A stretch of DNA of 64,000 bases, taken from assembly GCA_016719295.1 (NCBI GenBank), contig JADKAF010000001.1, forward strand, positions 744,001 through 808,000, written 5' to 3'. The notes beneath the pieces were generated by a model, which was not told the origin of the DNA, did no database searches, and saw nothing but the letters and a program-made list of their open reading frames with translations. This DNA is from Planctomycetota bacterium. GTDB lineage: Bacteria > Planctomycetota > UBA1135 > JADKAF01. Positions 52,739-61,174 of the stretch are shown one piece after another; positions within the stretch are counted from its first letter, which is position 1, and every line of letters begins with the position of its first letter. The position numbers and the translations under genes are program-made.

Positions 52739-53674
52739 TCAGGCCACGCGCGGAAACACCCCCATCAGCGCCTCGAGGGCCCGCAGTCGCTGGACCTCGA
52801 GGCGCGGCATCCTACCTTCGAGCCCAAGGTTCCGGCAAAAGTCCTTCACGAGGAGGTCCATCGGGTCGGGGAGCTCGACACGGCGGCCCTCGGCTTCGAG
52901 GGCGAGCTCGTAGGCGGGGAGGCGGATCGTGCGGTGCGCGATCCGCTCGTCGAAGCCGTAGGACGCCGGCCGCGGCTGCTCCAGGCAGCGGACGAGCTCG
53001 ACCTCGACGGCGAGCGGGGCGCCGGTGGGGTTCCAGGTGAACGCGATGCGGAGCGCGCTGCCGTCGGTCGCGCGGAGCTCGATCCGCGGATCGGCGAGCG
53101 CGGGTTCCGCCGTCGGGCGCGCGGCTTGGAGCAGGCTCAGCGCGTGCGGCAAGGCGTCCGGCAGCATCGAGGCGCCGAGGCCCGCGGGCGAGAGGCGCAT
53201 CGCGAAGCGCTCCGCGCGCGCGAGGTCGAGCGCGGGGAACAGCGCGCGATAGCTCGGCAGCGTGAAGGGCCACTGCGCATTGATCGCGAGGCCGAGGCCG
53301 GCGCGCTCGAAGCGCTCGACGAGGGCGAGCGCGCGAGAGGCGGTTCCCGGCCCGCTCCACAGCATCGGCTTCTCGCAGAGCACGTGCACGCCGGCGCGCA
53401 GCGCCGCCTCGAGCGCTTCCTCGTGCGCCTCGATGGGCGTCGCGACGATCAACGCATCCAAGGCCTCGCCCGCGAGCAGCGCCGCTGCGCCGACGTAGCC
53501 GCGCACCTCGTGCCCCAAGAAGGTCCCGAGGCTGCGCGCCGTCTCCGCGAGATGCGCCTCCGAAGCCCCCGCGAACGCCGGCACGAGCGCGCCTTCGCGC
53601 TCCGCGAAGCGCGCGAGATACGGCCCCAAGCACTGCCGCGCACGGCGCGCGCCCACCAGCCCGACACGGAGCAT
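52739..53674 (-). CDS. Gfo/Idh/MocA-family oxidoreductase
   Basis: 311 residues. The N-terminal Rossmann fold opens VGLVGARRARQCLGPYLARF, a variant of G-x-G-x-x-G (GARRAR), so NAD(P) binding may be altered. VHVLCEKPMLWSG includes the catalytic EKP lysine motif, and LPDALPHALSLLQ carries the usual D-x-x-x-H. The C-terminal domain (GFDERIAHRTIRLP, DPMDLLVKDFC) is atypical. It should oxidise or epimerise a sugar-like substrate. It is followed by the radical SAM gene (72 bp) and preceded by the palindromic element copy 2. Confidence 0.8.
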   Translation of the reverse strand: MLRVGLVGARRARQCLGPYLARFAEREGALVPAFAGASEAHLAETARSLGTFLGHEVRGYVGAAALLAGEALDALIVATPIEAHEEALEAALRAGVHVLCEKPMLWSGPGTASRALALVERFERAGLGLAINAQWPFTLPSYRALFPALDLARAERFAMRLSPAGLGASMLPDALPHALSLLQAARPTAEPALADPRIELRATDGSALRIAFTWNPTGAPLAVEVELVRCLEQPRPASYGFDERIAHRTIRLPAYELALEAEGRRVELPDPMDLLVKDFCRNLGLEGRMPRLEVQRLRALEALMGVFPRVA

Positions 53675-53684
53675 GCCCCATCGA

Positions 53685-53761
53685 AACCGAACGTACGGTG
53701 CCAGAGCAAATTCCTCCGGTTGCTAACCGGAGGAATTTGCTCTGGCACCGTACGTTCGGTT
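53685..53761. repeat. Long palindromic element, copy 2 (perfect 37-bp stem)
   Basis: Two 37-base arms are perfect inverted repeats around a 3-base loop (GCT): from AACCGAACGTACGGTGCC to CTCCGGTT and back. The first 37 bases match the left end of copy 1 exactly, and the last 23 match its right end. It overlaps the last two bases of the hrpB stop region and ends 10 bp before the oxidoreductase start. On RNA it would fold into a very long hairpin in either direction, so it may act as terminator, RNase III target or stabiliser. Confidence 0.9.
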
Positions 53762-56297
53762 AGTTGCGTCGGCGGGGGCGGCGCTCGGGGGGCGCGCTCC
53801 AGGGGTCGTCGGGCCAGGCGTGGCGGGGGTAGCGGCGGCGTAGCTCTTTCTTCACCTCGTGGTAGGCGTTGTCCCAGAAGGAGCGGAGGTCGTCCGTGAC
53901 TTGCTGGGGGCGGTGGTTCGGGGAGAGGAGATGAAGGAGGACCTTCACCCGGCCGCGGGCGACGCGCGGGGTGTCGGCCAGGCCGAAGAGCTCTTGGATG
54001 CGGGCGGCGAGGACGGGGGCCTTTGCGCCTTCGTACTGCAGGGTGATGCGGCTGCCGCTCGGGACGGGCAGGCGCTCGGGGGCTTCGCGCTCCAGCGCTT
54101 GCGAGCGCGCGCCGCCGAGGCGCGAGCGGAGGAGGGCCAGCAGCGGAGCCTTCCGCAGGTCGGCGAACGAGCGGGCGCCGACGCAGAGCTCGGGCAGGAG
54201 CTCGCGGAGCTCCGCGTCGTCGAAGCGCGGCCACTCCAGCTCCGGCAGATGCTCGCGGAGGAACGCGACGCGCTGGAGGAAGGCCGCCACCTCTGGCTCC
54301 TCGAGGGGCAGCGCGCGGCGGAGGTCTTTCGCGGCCTCGGCCGCGAGCAGCGCTTCGACCTGCGCGGCATCGCGCGGCGCGGTGGGCGCCTCCTCGAGCA
54401 CGAGGTCCTCGTAGCAGACGCGCTTCTTCCCGACGACGCGCGCGCGCTCGGGATCGAACTCGACGTCGATGCGCTCTTCGATGCGCTCCGGCGCGAGCCA
54501 CTCGCGCTCGACGCGCGAGGCCAAGTGCACGATGGTCTCGCCAGCGCCCGCGTCGGCGTCCAGGCACAAGAAGAGCTCGGGCTCGAGCACGCCGCTGCGT
54601 GGGTGCAGGCGGATGCCGCGCCCGCCGACCATCACCGCTTCGCGCGCGCCGCCGGCGCGCCGCTTCGCGACGCGATCGGGGAAAGCCTCCAGCAGCGAGT
54701 GGAGCAGGGCTTCCTCATCGGTCTCGCGCGCCGAGCGATCGCGCGTGCTCGGGCGGCGCTCGCCGAGCGTGCGCAAGAGCTGATCGCGGACGCGCAGCAC
54801 CGCGCGCGCGCCGCCCTCGTGCAGCTCGCCGAGGCGCGTCGCGAGGGACGCGCTGCGCTCGAACGCGTGCAGCGCTTGGACGCGTTCCACCAGATCCGAG
54901 TCGCAGGCCGGCGCCTGCACGCGGGGATCGCCGGTGCGCAGCGGGTCGCGCTCGGAGAGCAGCGCGGCGGCGAGCGCGGCGAGCGGCGCGATGCCGCGTC
55001 GCGCTCCCGCCAGCAGGAGGGCGGCGAGCCGAGGATGCAGCGGTAGCTCGGCCATCGCCTCGCCGCGCTTGGTGAGGCGACCTTGCGCATCCACCGCACT
55101 CAATCGCCGGAGGAGCTCTTCGGCCTTCGCCAGCGCTTCGGGACGCGGCGGCTCGAGCCAGCCGAAGCGCGCCGCGTCGTGCTCGCCGAAGCGCTTCAGC
55201 TCGAGCACCGCGCCCGCGAGGTCGACGCGGCGCACCTCGGGCTCCTGGAACGCCGGGAGCGAACGATGCTCGGCCGCGCTCCAGAGGCGCAAGCAGACCC
55301 CGGGAGCGAGACGTCCGGCGCGGCCGCTGCGCTGATCGGCCGAGGCGCGCGAGATCTTCTCCAGGACCAAGCGATTCAGCCCGACGCGCGGATCGTGGCG
55401 CAGGACGCGGGCGAGCCCCGTATCGAGGACCGCGGTCACACCTTCAACGGTGACCGAGGTCTCGGCGACGTTCGTCGCGAGCACGACGCGGCGCGAAGAG
55501 CTGCGGCGCAGCGCGCGATCCTGCTGCTCGGGCGGGAGATCGCCGTAGAGCTCTTGGAGCTCGGCTCTCGCCGTGCGCGCGGTGCTCGCGAGGGCGCTCG
55601 CCGCGCGGCGGATCTCGCCGACGCCGGGCAAGAAGACGAGCACATCGCCGCTCGTCGCCTCCAGCAGCTCGCGCACGCCTTCGACGACGCTCTGCTCGAG
55701 CGGGGTGCGCGGCGCCGGCGCGCGATAGCGCAGCTCCACCGGATGCAAGAAGCCCCGCGAGGAGACGACCGGCGCCTCGCCGAGCCAGCGCGCCAGCGGC
55801 TCGGCATCGAGGGTCGCCGACATCGCGACCAAACGGAGATCGGGGCGCAGCGCCGAGCGGATCTCGCGCGCGAGTGCGAGACCGAGATCGCCATCGAGAT
55901 TGCGCTCGTGGATCTCGTCGAAGATCACGCAGCCGACGCCCTCCAGCGCGGGATCGCTCTGCAAGCGGCGCACGAAGAGCCCTTCGGTGAGCGCCAGGAT
56001 GCGCGTGCGCGCGGTGAAGTGCGGTTCGAAGCGCACGTGCCAACCGACCTCGTCGCCCGCGCGCACTCCGCGTTCCTCGGCGATGCGCTGCGCGGCCGCG
56101 CGCGCGGCGATGCGCCGCGGCGCGACCAACAGCACTGCTCCGGCGCCGGCGAGGCCCGCATCGAGCAGCGCGGGAGGAACGCGCGTCGTCTTGCCCGCGC
56201 CGGTCGGCGCTTCGAGCACGGCGACGCCGTGCGTGCGCAACGCCGCGATCAAGCGCGGCAGCGCCTCGTCGATGGGCAGGGGGGGCAGCGTGGCCAA
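53760..56297 (-). CDS. hrpB: ATP-dependent RNA helicase HrpB
   Basis: 845 residues, the normal HrpB length. Motif I is APTGAGKTTRVPPAL (about residue 29), VLLVAPRRIAARAAAQRI is motif Ia, VIFDEIHERNLDGDL is the DEIH box, LVAMSATLDAEPLARW is motif III, VVLATNVAETSVTVEGV and RASADQRSGRAGRLAPG are motifs V and VI. The C-terminal HrpB-specific domain is present (LAPERIEERIDVEFDPERARVV and VKVLLHLLSPNHRPQQVTDDL). It works on RNA in the cytoplasm; the precise substrate is unknown in most bacteria. The stop codon lies at the edge of the palindromic element. Confidence 0.94.
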   Translation of the reverse strand: MATLPPLPIDEALPRLIAALRTHGVAVLEAPTGAGKTTRVPPALLDAGLAGAGAVLLVAPRRIAARAAAQRIAEERGVRAGDEVGWHVRFEPHFTARTRILALTEGLFVRRLQSDPALEGVGCVIFDEIHERNLDGDLGLALAREIRSALRPDLRLVAMSATLDAEPLARWLGEAPVVSSRGFLHPVELRYRAPAPRTPLEQSVVEGVRELLEATSGDVLVFLPGVGEIRRAASALASTARTARAELQELYGDLPPEQQDRALRRSSSRRVVLATNVAETSVTVEGVTAVLDTGLARVLRHDPRVGLNRLVLEKISRASADQRSGRAGRLAPGVCLRLWSAAEHRSLPAFQEPEVRRVDLAGAVLELKRFGEHDAARFGWLEPPRPEALAKAEELLRRLSAVDAQGRLTKRGEAMAELPLHPRLAALLLAGARRGIAPLAALAAALLSERDPLRTGDPRVQAPACDSDLVERVQALHAFERSASLATRLGELHEGGARAVLRVRDQLLRTLGERRPSTRDRSARETDEEALLHSLLEAFPDRVAKRRAGGAREAVMVGGRGIRLHPRSGVLEPELFLCLDADAGAGETIVHLASRVEREWLAPERIEERIDVEFDPERARVVGKKRVCYEDLVLEEAPTAPRDAAQVEALLAAEAAKDLRRALPLEEPEVAAFLQRVAFLREHLPELEWPRFDDAELRELLPELCVGARSFADLRKAPLLALLRSRLGGARSQALEREAPERLPVPSGSRITLQYEGAKAPVLAARIQELFGLADTPRVARGRVKVLLHLLSPNHRPQQVTDDLRSFWDNAYHEVKKELRRRYPRHAWPDDPWSAPPERRPRRRN

Positions 56298-56313
56298 TGC
56301 AGGAGTCGCCGGC

Positions 56314-57240
56314 TCAGCGCTGCCAAGCGGCGTCTCGGCGTTGAGCTTCGCGCACGAGCGGCAAGAGCTCGCGCGTAAGCGCGGCGTCGCCGCGGCCCAC
56401 GGCGGCGTCGAAGAGGTGCCAGTGCTCGCTGTGGCAGACCTCGGCCCCGGGCTCGAGGCGCGCGAGCGGCCCCAGCGTCTCGACTTCGATGAAGTCGCCG
56501 TTGGTGAAGAGCTCGCAGTTGCTGCCGTAGTCGGTGTGCGGCGCGTCGGGGAACGCGCGGAAGGTCTTCACGAACACGGTCCCGCCGTGCACCGCCGCCA
56601 GCCAGCCCTGCTTGTTCAGCGCGCCGATCTTCTGCGGCTCGCGACGCGCGGGATCCTGCGTCAGCTCGAGGAAGCGAGCTCCGAGCGTCCAGCGCGGATC
56701 GGAGAGATCGGTGTAGGGCCAGAGCACCAGCGGCCGCGCGGGGAGCAGCGCCTCGGGATGCGCTGCGGCGGGCTCCTGCGGGAGGATCGCGCGACCCTGC
56801 ACGGCCATGACCGTCGCGGCCCAAGGGGCGAGCTCCACGGCGAAGAGCCCTTCGTTTCGGATGCGATGGAGGACGCGCACCTGCGCTTCGCGCGGATGCA
56901 CCTCGATCTCGAGCGTCTTCGCGAGGCGGGTCTTCGGCTCCACGCGTTGCGCGAGGCGCAGCACGCCGCGCTCGAAGCTCACCGCCACCGGCTCGTTGTC
57001 GAGCTCATAGGTGCGCACGGGATGCTCCGGCGCATGCCACAGGCGATGGCCGCCGTAGAGGCGCCAGCGCTCGCCGCCGCGCTGCCCGCGATCCGCGGCG
57101 AGCTCCTGCATCAGGTTCGGTCCCCCGGGCCGCGCGAGGCGGATCACACGGGGGCCGATGTCGAGCGGGCAGACGAGCTCGAGCTCGGAGTTCTTGAGGC
57201 GCGCGCAGCGCTCCCAGCCGGCGTAGGCGACGAGTTCCAT
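56314..57240 (-). CDS. Aldose-epimerase-fold protein (DUF4380-like)
   Basis: 308 residues. The family looks like DUF4380, related to galactose mutarotase-type beta sandwiches: LVCPLDIGPRVIRLARPGG, GERWRLYGGHRLWHAPEH, RNEGLFAVELAPWAATVMA and LPQEPAAAHPEALLPARPLVLW. These histidine/glutamate-bearing blocks recall sugar-binding active sites. There is no signal peptide, so it is cytoplasmic and probably acts on or binds a sugar. It is co-oriented with hrpB (16 bp apart), which may be a shared transcript. Exact activity unknown. Confidence 0.75.
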   Translation of the reverse strand: MELVAYAGWERCARLKNSELELVCPLDIGPRVIRLARPGGPNLMQELAADRGQRGGERWRLYGGHRLWHAPEHPVRTYELDNEPVAVSFERGVLRLAQRVEPKTRLAKTLEIEVHPREAQVRVLHRIRNEGLFAVELAPWAATVMAVQGRAILPQEPAAAHPEALLPARPLVLWPYTDLSDPRWTLGARFLELTQDPARREPQKIGALNKQGWLAAVHGGTVFVKTFRAFPDAPHTDYGSNCELFTNGDFIEVETLGPLARLEPGAEVCHSEHWHLFDAAVGRGDAALTRELLPLVREAQRRDAAWQR

Positions 57241-57297
57241 GGGGCGAGGAGTGTACGTGGCGGGCAGCGGCTTTCCATCGCGCGCAGGAAACGCCGC

Positions 57298-57331
57298 GAG
57301 CCGCGCCCACCACTCGTGGCGGGCGCGGCTC
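57298..57331 (-). terminator. Rho-independent-type terminator after the secreted protein gene
   Basis: GAGCCGCGCCC (57298-57308) and GGGCGCGGCTC (57321-57331) pair perfectly, and CCAC/GTGG extends the stem inside with one mismatch. It lies 20 bp past the stop at 57351 in the minus direction and is followed on that strand by GCGGCGTTTCC, a short U-run. This is the best intrinsic-terminator candidate in the window. Confidence 0.7.
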
Positions 57332-57350
57332 GCGCACGAGAGCGATCGGC

Positions 57351-58355
57351 TCAGAACGCGGCGACCGGAGCCAGCACGACGTTCGTGAAGTCGACGCTCG
57401 AGCTCAGCACCAGCGACTGGAAGTTGGCCTGCAGGCCGACCAGCGTCGGATCGCTCGGGATGTTGGCCGAGAAGCTCTTCAGGCCGCTCGCGTCGAGCGC
57501 ACCCGAGTCGATGAGGTAGCTCAAGGTCGGGAGCCAGAGCTCGCCGCCGAAGCCGGGGATCGAGATCCCGGCGGGCAGGATCGACGTTTCGAAGAAGGTG
57601 CCCATCGGCGCGTTGGGGGCGCCTTGCGTCGTCAGCGTGACCGTCGCTCCGATGTGATAGAAAGCGCGCGACGCGTTACCGGTCACGTTGCGCGTGGAGT
57701 CGATGGTGAGCGTGGTGGCCCCGCGGAAGATCAGGCGGGTGATGACCTCGGTGTTGTACGTCGTGGTCGCCACCGCGGCGCTCGACGCGCCGCTGCCGAA
57801 GACGCCGTAGGCCCACACCGGCGGCACGGTGTCCGTGCGGCGCGGCCAGACGAGCACGCGCGTCGCGCCCGTGCCCGTAGGCGTCGCGGGGCGATCCACG
57901 ATCTTCCGGCTCTCGAGGACCAGGCTGCTCGTGCCGTCGTAGAAGAACGGCGTCTGGAAGTCGATGCGGTTCCAGCCGTTCGTGCGCACCTCGGTCTGGT
58001 TCGCGATCGAGTAGACGAGCTGCGGGCTGGTCAGGTTGCTCGCGAAGGTCGTCGAGAGCCCCGTTCCCGTCGAGTGATCGAGGCTGAACTCGAGGAGCTG
58101 ATAGGGGATCGCCGCGGCCGACTGGATCGAGAACTCGATCCCGACGATGGCTCCACCGGTGCCCGGCAGGAACTGCGCCGGGAAGAAGTAGTGGCAGCGC
58201 GACTCATCGAAGCTGGACGAGGCGGCGAGCGGGATCACGTTGCCGGTGCTGGACGTGCCGTTGTCGATGGGATCGGCGATGTAGGTCAGGCCTTGAGCGG
58301 AGGCGCTGCCGGTCGCGCCGAGGATGGCGAGAGAGAGGGCGGCTAGGCGGTGCAT
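57351..58355 (-). CDS. Secreted protein of unknown function
   Basis: 334 residues from the ATG at 58355, with a GAGGAG ribosome site 6 bp upstream; a longer reading would include unlikely low-complexity sequence. Signal peptide ends GSASAQ. The mature part is beta-rich and Thr/Ser-rich (TGTGLSTTFASNL, ATTLTIDSTRNVTGN), with one FDESRCHYFFPAQFL near the start. The C-terminal 110 residues resemble the C-terminal domain of the LamG protein at 571 (LPAGISIPGFGGELWLPT, SDPTLVGLQANFQSLVL), so the two may share a sorting or structural module. Confidence 0.75.
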   Translation of the reverse strand: MHRLAALSLAILGATGSASAQGLTYIADPIDNGTSSTGNVIPLAASSSFDESRCHYFFPAQFLPGTGGAIVGIEFSIQSAAAIPYQLLEFSLDHSTGTGLSTTFASNLTSPQLVYSIANQTEVRTNGWNRIDFQTPFFYDGTSSLVLESRKIVDRPATPTGTGATRVLVWPRRTDTVPPVWAYGVFGSGASSAAVATTTYNTEVITRLIFRGATTLTIDSTRNVTGNASRAFYHIGATVTLTTQGAPNAPMGTFFETSILPAGISIPGFGGELWLPTLSYLIDSGALDASGLKSFSANIPSDPTLVGLQANFQSLVLSSSVDFTNVVLAPVAAF

Positions 58356-58703
58356 GGATACTCCTCGGAGAGGTGGTGCAGGGAGCGGGGAACGAGGTGA
58401 CGTGAACCCTCCGCCGCCGCGCTCGCGCCGCAGACAGAGGAACTCCGACGCCGGCTTTCCGTTGCCGGCGGGGGCTCGGGTGTTGCGGAGACGAGAGTGA
58501 CCCATGCCTGGGTTCCACGCAATGCGGCAAAGCCAGGGGTTGGTGCGCGCGGCTCCTCAGGCGAAAGCGATGCCAAGTGTCGCCGCCGGAAAAAGGCGCG
58601 GCTCACGAGCGGGCAGCTACAGAGCACCGTGCAGCGCCGTCGATCCCCCTTGGCGTCGGGGTGCCTCGCGAGGCCCCGGTTCGCGAGGGAGCGGAGCGCA
58701 ACG
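58356..58703. other. 348-bp divergent intergenic region
   Basis: Lies between two divergent secreted-protein genes, so it must hold both promoters. I see no RNA gene, tRNA, or strong stem-loop. A stretch at 58520-58535 (CAATGCGGCAAAGCCA) recalls half of a c-di-GMP riboswitch but its partner half is absent. No -24/-12 box is found. Confidence 0.5.
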
Positions 58704-61079
58704 ATGCAACGAGTTCGCAAGATCGGGACGGCGGCCTTGGTGGCCGCTTCGGCGTTGGGGTGGGTCTCCATGATCGGGGCTCTCGTGGCGCTGCCGCGAG
58801 AGCGCGCCGCCCAGCGCGCCGAGCTCGCGCAGACCGCCAGCGCGTCGGGGGCTCGCGCGACGACGAGCTCCCTCGCGGCCCCCGTGGCGCACGTGCACGG
58901 CGCGCCGTGCGGCCAGGTCGACGGGCTCCACTGGACGCGCCCCGCGGCCTCGATCGAGAACCCGCAGGAGCTGCGCCCCTTCGCTCCCGGCGAGCGCCCG
59001 GGCACGAAGCTCGTCGGCGACATCATGACTCTCGACCCCGAATGCCCGAAGGCGCGGGAGTACGCGCGAGAGAACGGCATCTCGCTCTCCAGCGCCTTCG
59101 TGGGCTCGACCTGGCCCGGCGGCATCGTGCCGTACGTCTACGACGCCAACGTCACGCAGTCGAATCGCAACGCGATGCGCCTCGCGATGGATGAGTGGGA
59201 GGAGGTCGCCGATGTGGAGTTCGTCGAGCGCACGAGCGAGACCTACTATCTCCGCATCTTCGACGGCAGCGGCAACTGGTCGTACGTGGGGCGCCTGCCC
59301 TCGCAATGGCAGCCGCAGGACGTCTCGATCTACAACTGGGGCTGGCGCTTCATCATGGCGCACGAGCTCGCCCATGCGCTCGGATTCCTGCACGAGCAGT
59401 CGCGCCCCGATCGCGACTCGTACGTGGAGATCCTCACGCAGAACATCAACTCGCAGTACCTCTCCAACTTCAACATCGACCCGAACGCGCAGACCTTCGG
59501 GATGCCGTACAACTACGAGTCGATCATGCACTACGGGCGGACCGCGTTCTCGACCAACGGTCAGGACACGATCCGCACGATCGACACCGCGAAGCAGAAC
59601 CTGATCGGCAATCGCTCCTATCTGAGCACGGGCGACGCCTCGATGATGGCCGAGGTCTACGGCACCCCCGCGGGCGCGGCCTCGCTCACCGTCACCGCGC
59701 CGAACGGCGGCGAGACCTGGGCGATCGGCGGGAGCTACTCGATCCACTGGTCGAGCATCGGCAACGTCGGCGCCGCGGTGGACATCGAGCTCTCGCGCGA
59801 TGGCGGGAGCTCGTGGGAGCTGCTCTTCGACGACAGCGCGAACGACGGGCTCGAGGTCTGGATGCCGACGGGCGCGGTGACGAGCAACGCGGTGATCCGC
59901 GTGAGCGACTCGGCCGCTCCGGAGGTGAAGGACATGAGCGACGCGAGCTTCACGCTGCGTCCGGGGGTCCTGCGCATCCTCGGCCCGAACGGTGGCGAGG
60001 TCCTCGACATCGGCGGCGAGACGACGATCACCTGGAGCGCGATGGGCTCGATCTCGGGCAGCGTCGATCTCCTGCTCTCGCGCGACGGCGGCTCGAGCTG
60101 GAGCCCGCTCTTCCTGGCGACGCCGAACGACGGCACCGAGATCTGGAGCGCGATCGCCGGACCGGCGACCACGAACGCGCTCCTCCGCGTGCGCGACGCC
60201 GCCGCTCCCGAGAACGGCGACGAGAGCGACGCGAGCTTCCGCCTGCGCGTCCCGCCGCTCGTGCTCTCCTCCCGCATCCTCGTGCAGCAGCTGAAGATCA
60301 CGCGGCGCGGCGACGGCCAGGACGCCATCGCGCTGAGCGGCCTCTACAGCGAGCCCGCGGGGGGGCTCGAGCTCCGCAGCGCGCCGACCACGATCTCGGT
60401 GCGCGCCAGCGGGGAAGGCGGCAGCGGTTGGACCGCAAGCGCTCCGGGCAACGGCTTCCTGCGAAAGGGCTCGCGCTGGAGCTACGCGCACTCGAGCGGG
60501 AACCTGCGCATCGACATCGACACCGCGCGCCGCTCGTTCCGCGTGCGCGCGAAGGCGCTCTCGCTGGAGCTGCCGACGCGTGGAACGCTGCAGGTCGAGC
60601 TGCAGTTCCCGACCCTGGTGGGCGAGCAGGAGGTCGCTGCCGGCGCGGACTTCCGACTCGGCCGCAGCGAGCTCCGCGACGTCTTCTTCGTCGATAGCGC
60701 CGAAGTCGTGCGCACGGGCGCGATGCAGGGCGATAGCGTGCGCCTCTCGGGGTGGCTCCGGCCCGCGCTCGGGCACGACGCGCCGGTCGAGCTCGCGCTC
60801 GCGGTCGACTGCGGCTCGACGTGGTCCGAACAGCTCGTCGCGGGCTCGCTGCAGCCGAGCAGCGGCTCGGTCTACTCCTTCCGCCGCCGCCTGCGCGAAG
60901 GTCTCTCGACCTTCAGCCTCGATCGCGAGAGCGGGCGCTTCAGCTTGGCGGTCGACGCGGTCGACCTGGGCACGCTCACGAATCAGGTGCCCGTGGAGAT
61001 CCGCCTCGGCGACGAGCTGATCGGGAACCAGCTCCTCGAGCTGATCGGCGACCCGGCGGCGCGGCTCTCGCTGCGCTGA
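58704..61079 (+). CDS. Secreted astacin-like metalloprotease with two Ig-like modules
   Basis: 791 residues with an N-terminal hydrophobic helix (signal peptide or anchor). The M12A zinc motif HELAHALGFLHEQSRPDRD (about residue 219) has the three histidines and the glutamate; SIMHYGRTAF supplies the Met-turn (about 275). Two repeated beta domains follow: TAPNGGETWAIGGSYSIHW and LGPNGGEVLDIGGETTITW, each ending with a DASFTL/DASFRL phrase (roughly 330-510). The rest is an uncharacterised beta domain. It degrades peptides or matrix proteins outside the cell. The start is the ATG at 58704, preceded by a GGAG-containing ribosome site. Confidence 0.85.
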   Translation: MQRVRKIGTAALVAASALGWVSMIGALVALPRERAAQRAELAQTASASGARATTSSLAAPVAHVHGAPCGQVDGLHWTRPAASIENPQELRPFAPGERPGTKLVGDIMTLDPECPKAREYARENGISLSSAFVGSTWPGGIVPYVYDANVTQSNRNAMRLAMDEWEEVADVEFVERTSETYYLRIFDGSGNWSYVGRLPSQWQPQDVSIYNWGWRFIMAHELAHALGFLHEQSRPDRDSYVEILTQNINSQYLSNFNIDPNAQTFGMPYNYESIMHYGRTAFSTNGQDTIRTIDTAKQNLIGNRSYLSTGDASMMAEVYGTPAGAASLTVTAPNGGETWAIGGSYSIHWSSIGNVGAAVDIELSRDGGSSWELLFDDSANDGLEVWMPTGAVTSNAVIRVSDSAAPEVKDMSDASFTLRPGVLRILGPNGGEVLDIGGETTITWSAMGSISGSVDLLLSRDGGSSWSPLFLATPNDGTEIWSAIAGPATTNALLRVRDAAAPENGDESDASFRLRVPPLVLSSRILVQQLKITRRGDGQDAIALSGLYSEPAGGLELRSAPTTISVRASGEGGSGWTASAPGNGFLRKGSRWSYAHSSGNLRIDIDTARRSFRVRAKALSLELPTRGTLQVELQFPTLVGEQEVAAGADFRLGRSELRDVFFVDSAEVVRTGAMQGDSVRLSGWLRPALGHDAPVELALAVDCGSTWSEQLVAGSLQPSSGSVYSFRRRLREGLSTFSLDRESGRFSLAVDAVDLGTLTNQVPVEIRLGDELIGNQLLELIGDPAARLSLR

Positions 61080-61174
61080 GCGAGAGCTGCGCCGACGCAG
61101 ACGACGCGGCTATCATGGCGGCGCGCGGAGGATCCCGCGCGCCGCTCGCGTTCCCGCACCCGAACTCGCACTGC

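Noticed and set aside
58520..58535. c-di-GMP riboswitch-like word (GGCAAAGCCA)
   Set aside because: Only one half of the conserved core is present, with no first-helix partner and no tetraloop receptor upstream.
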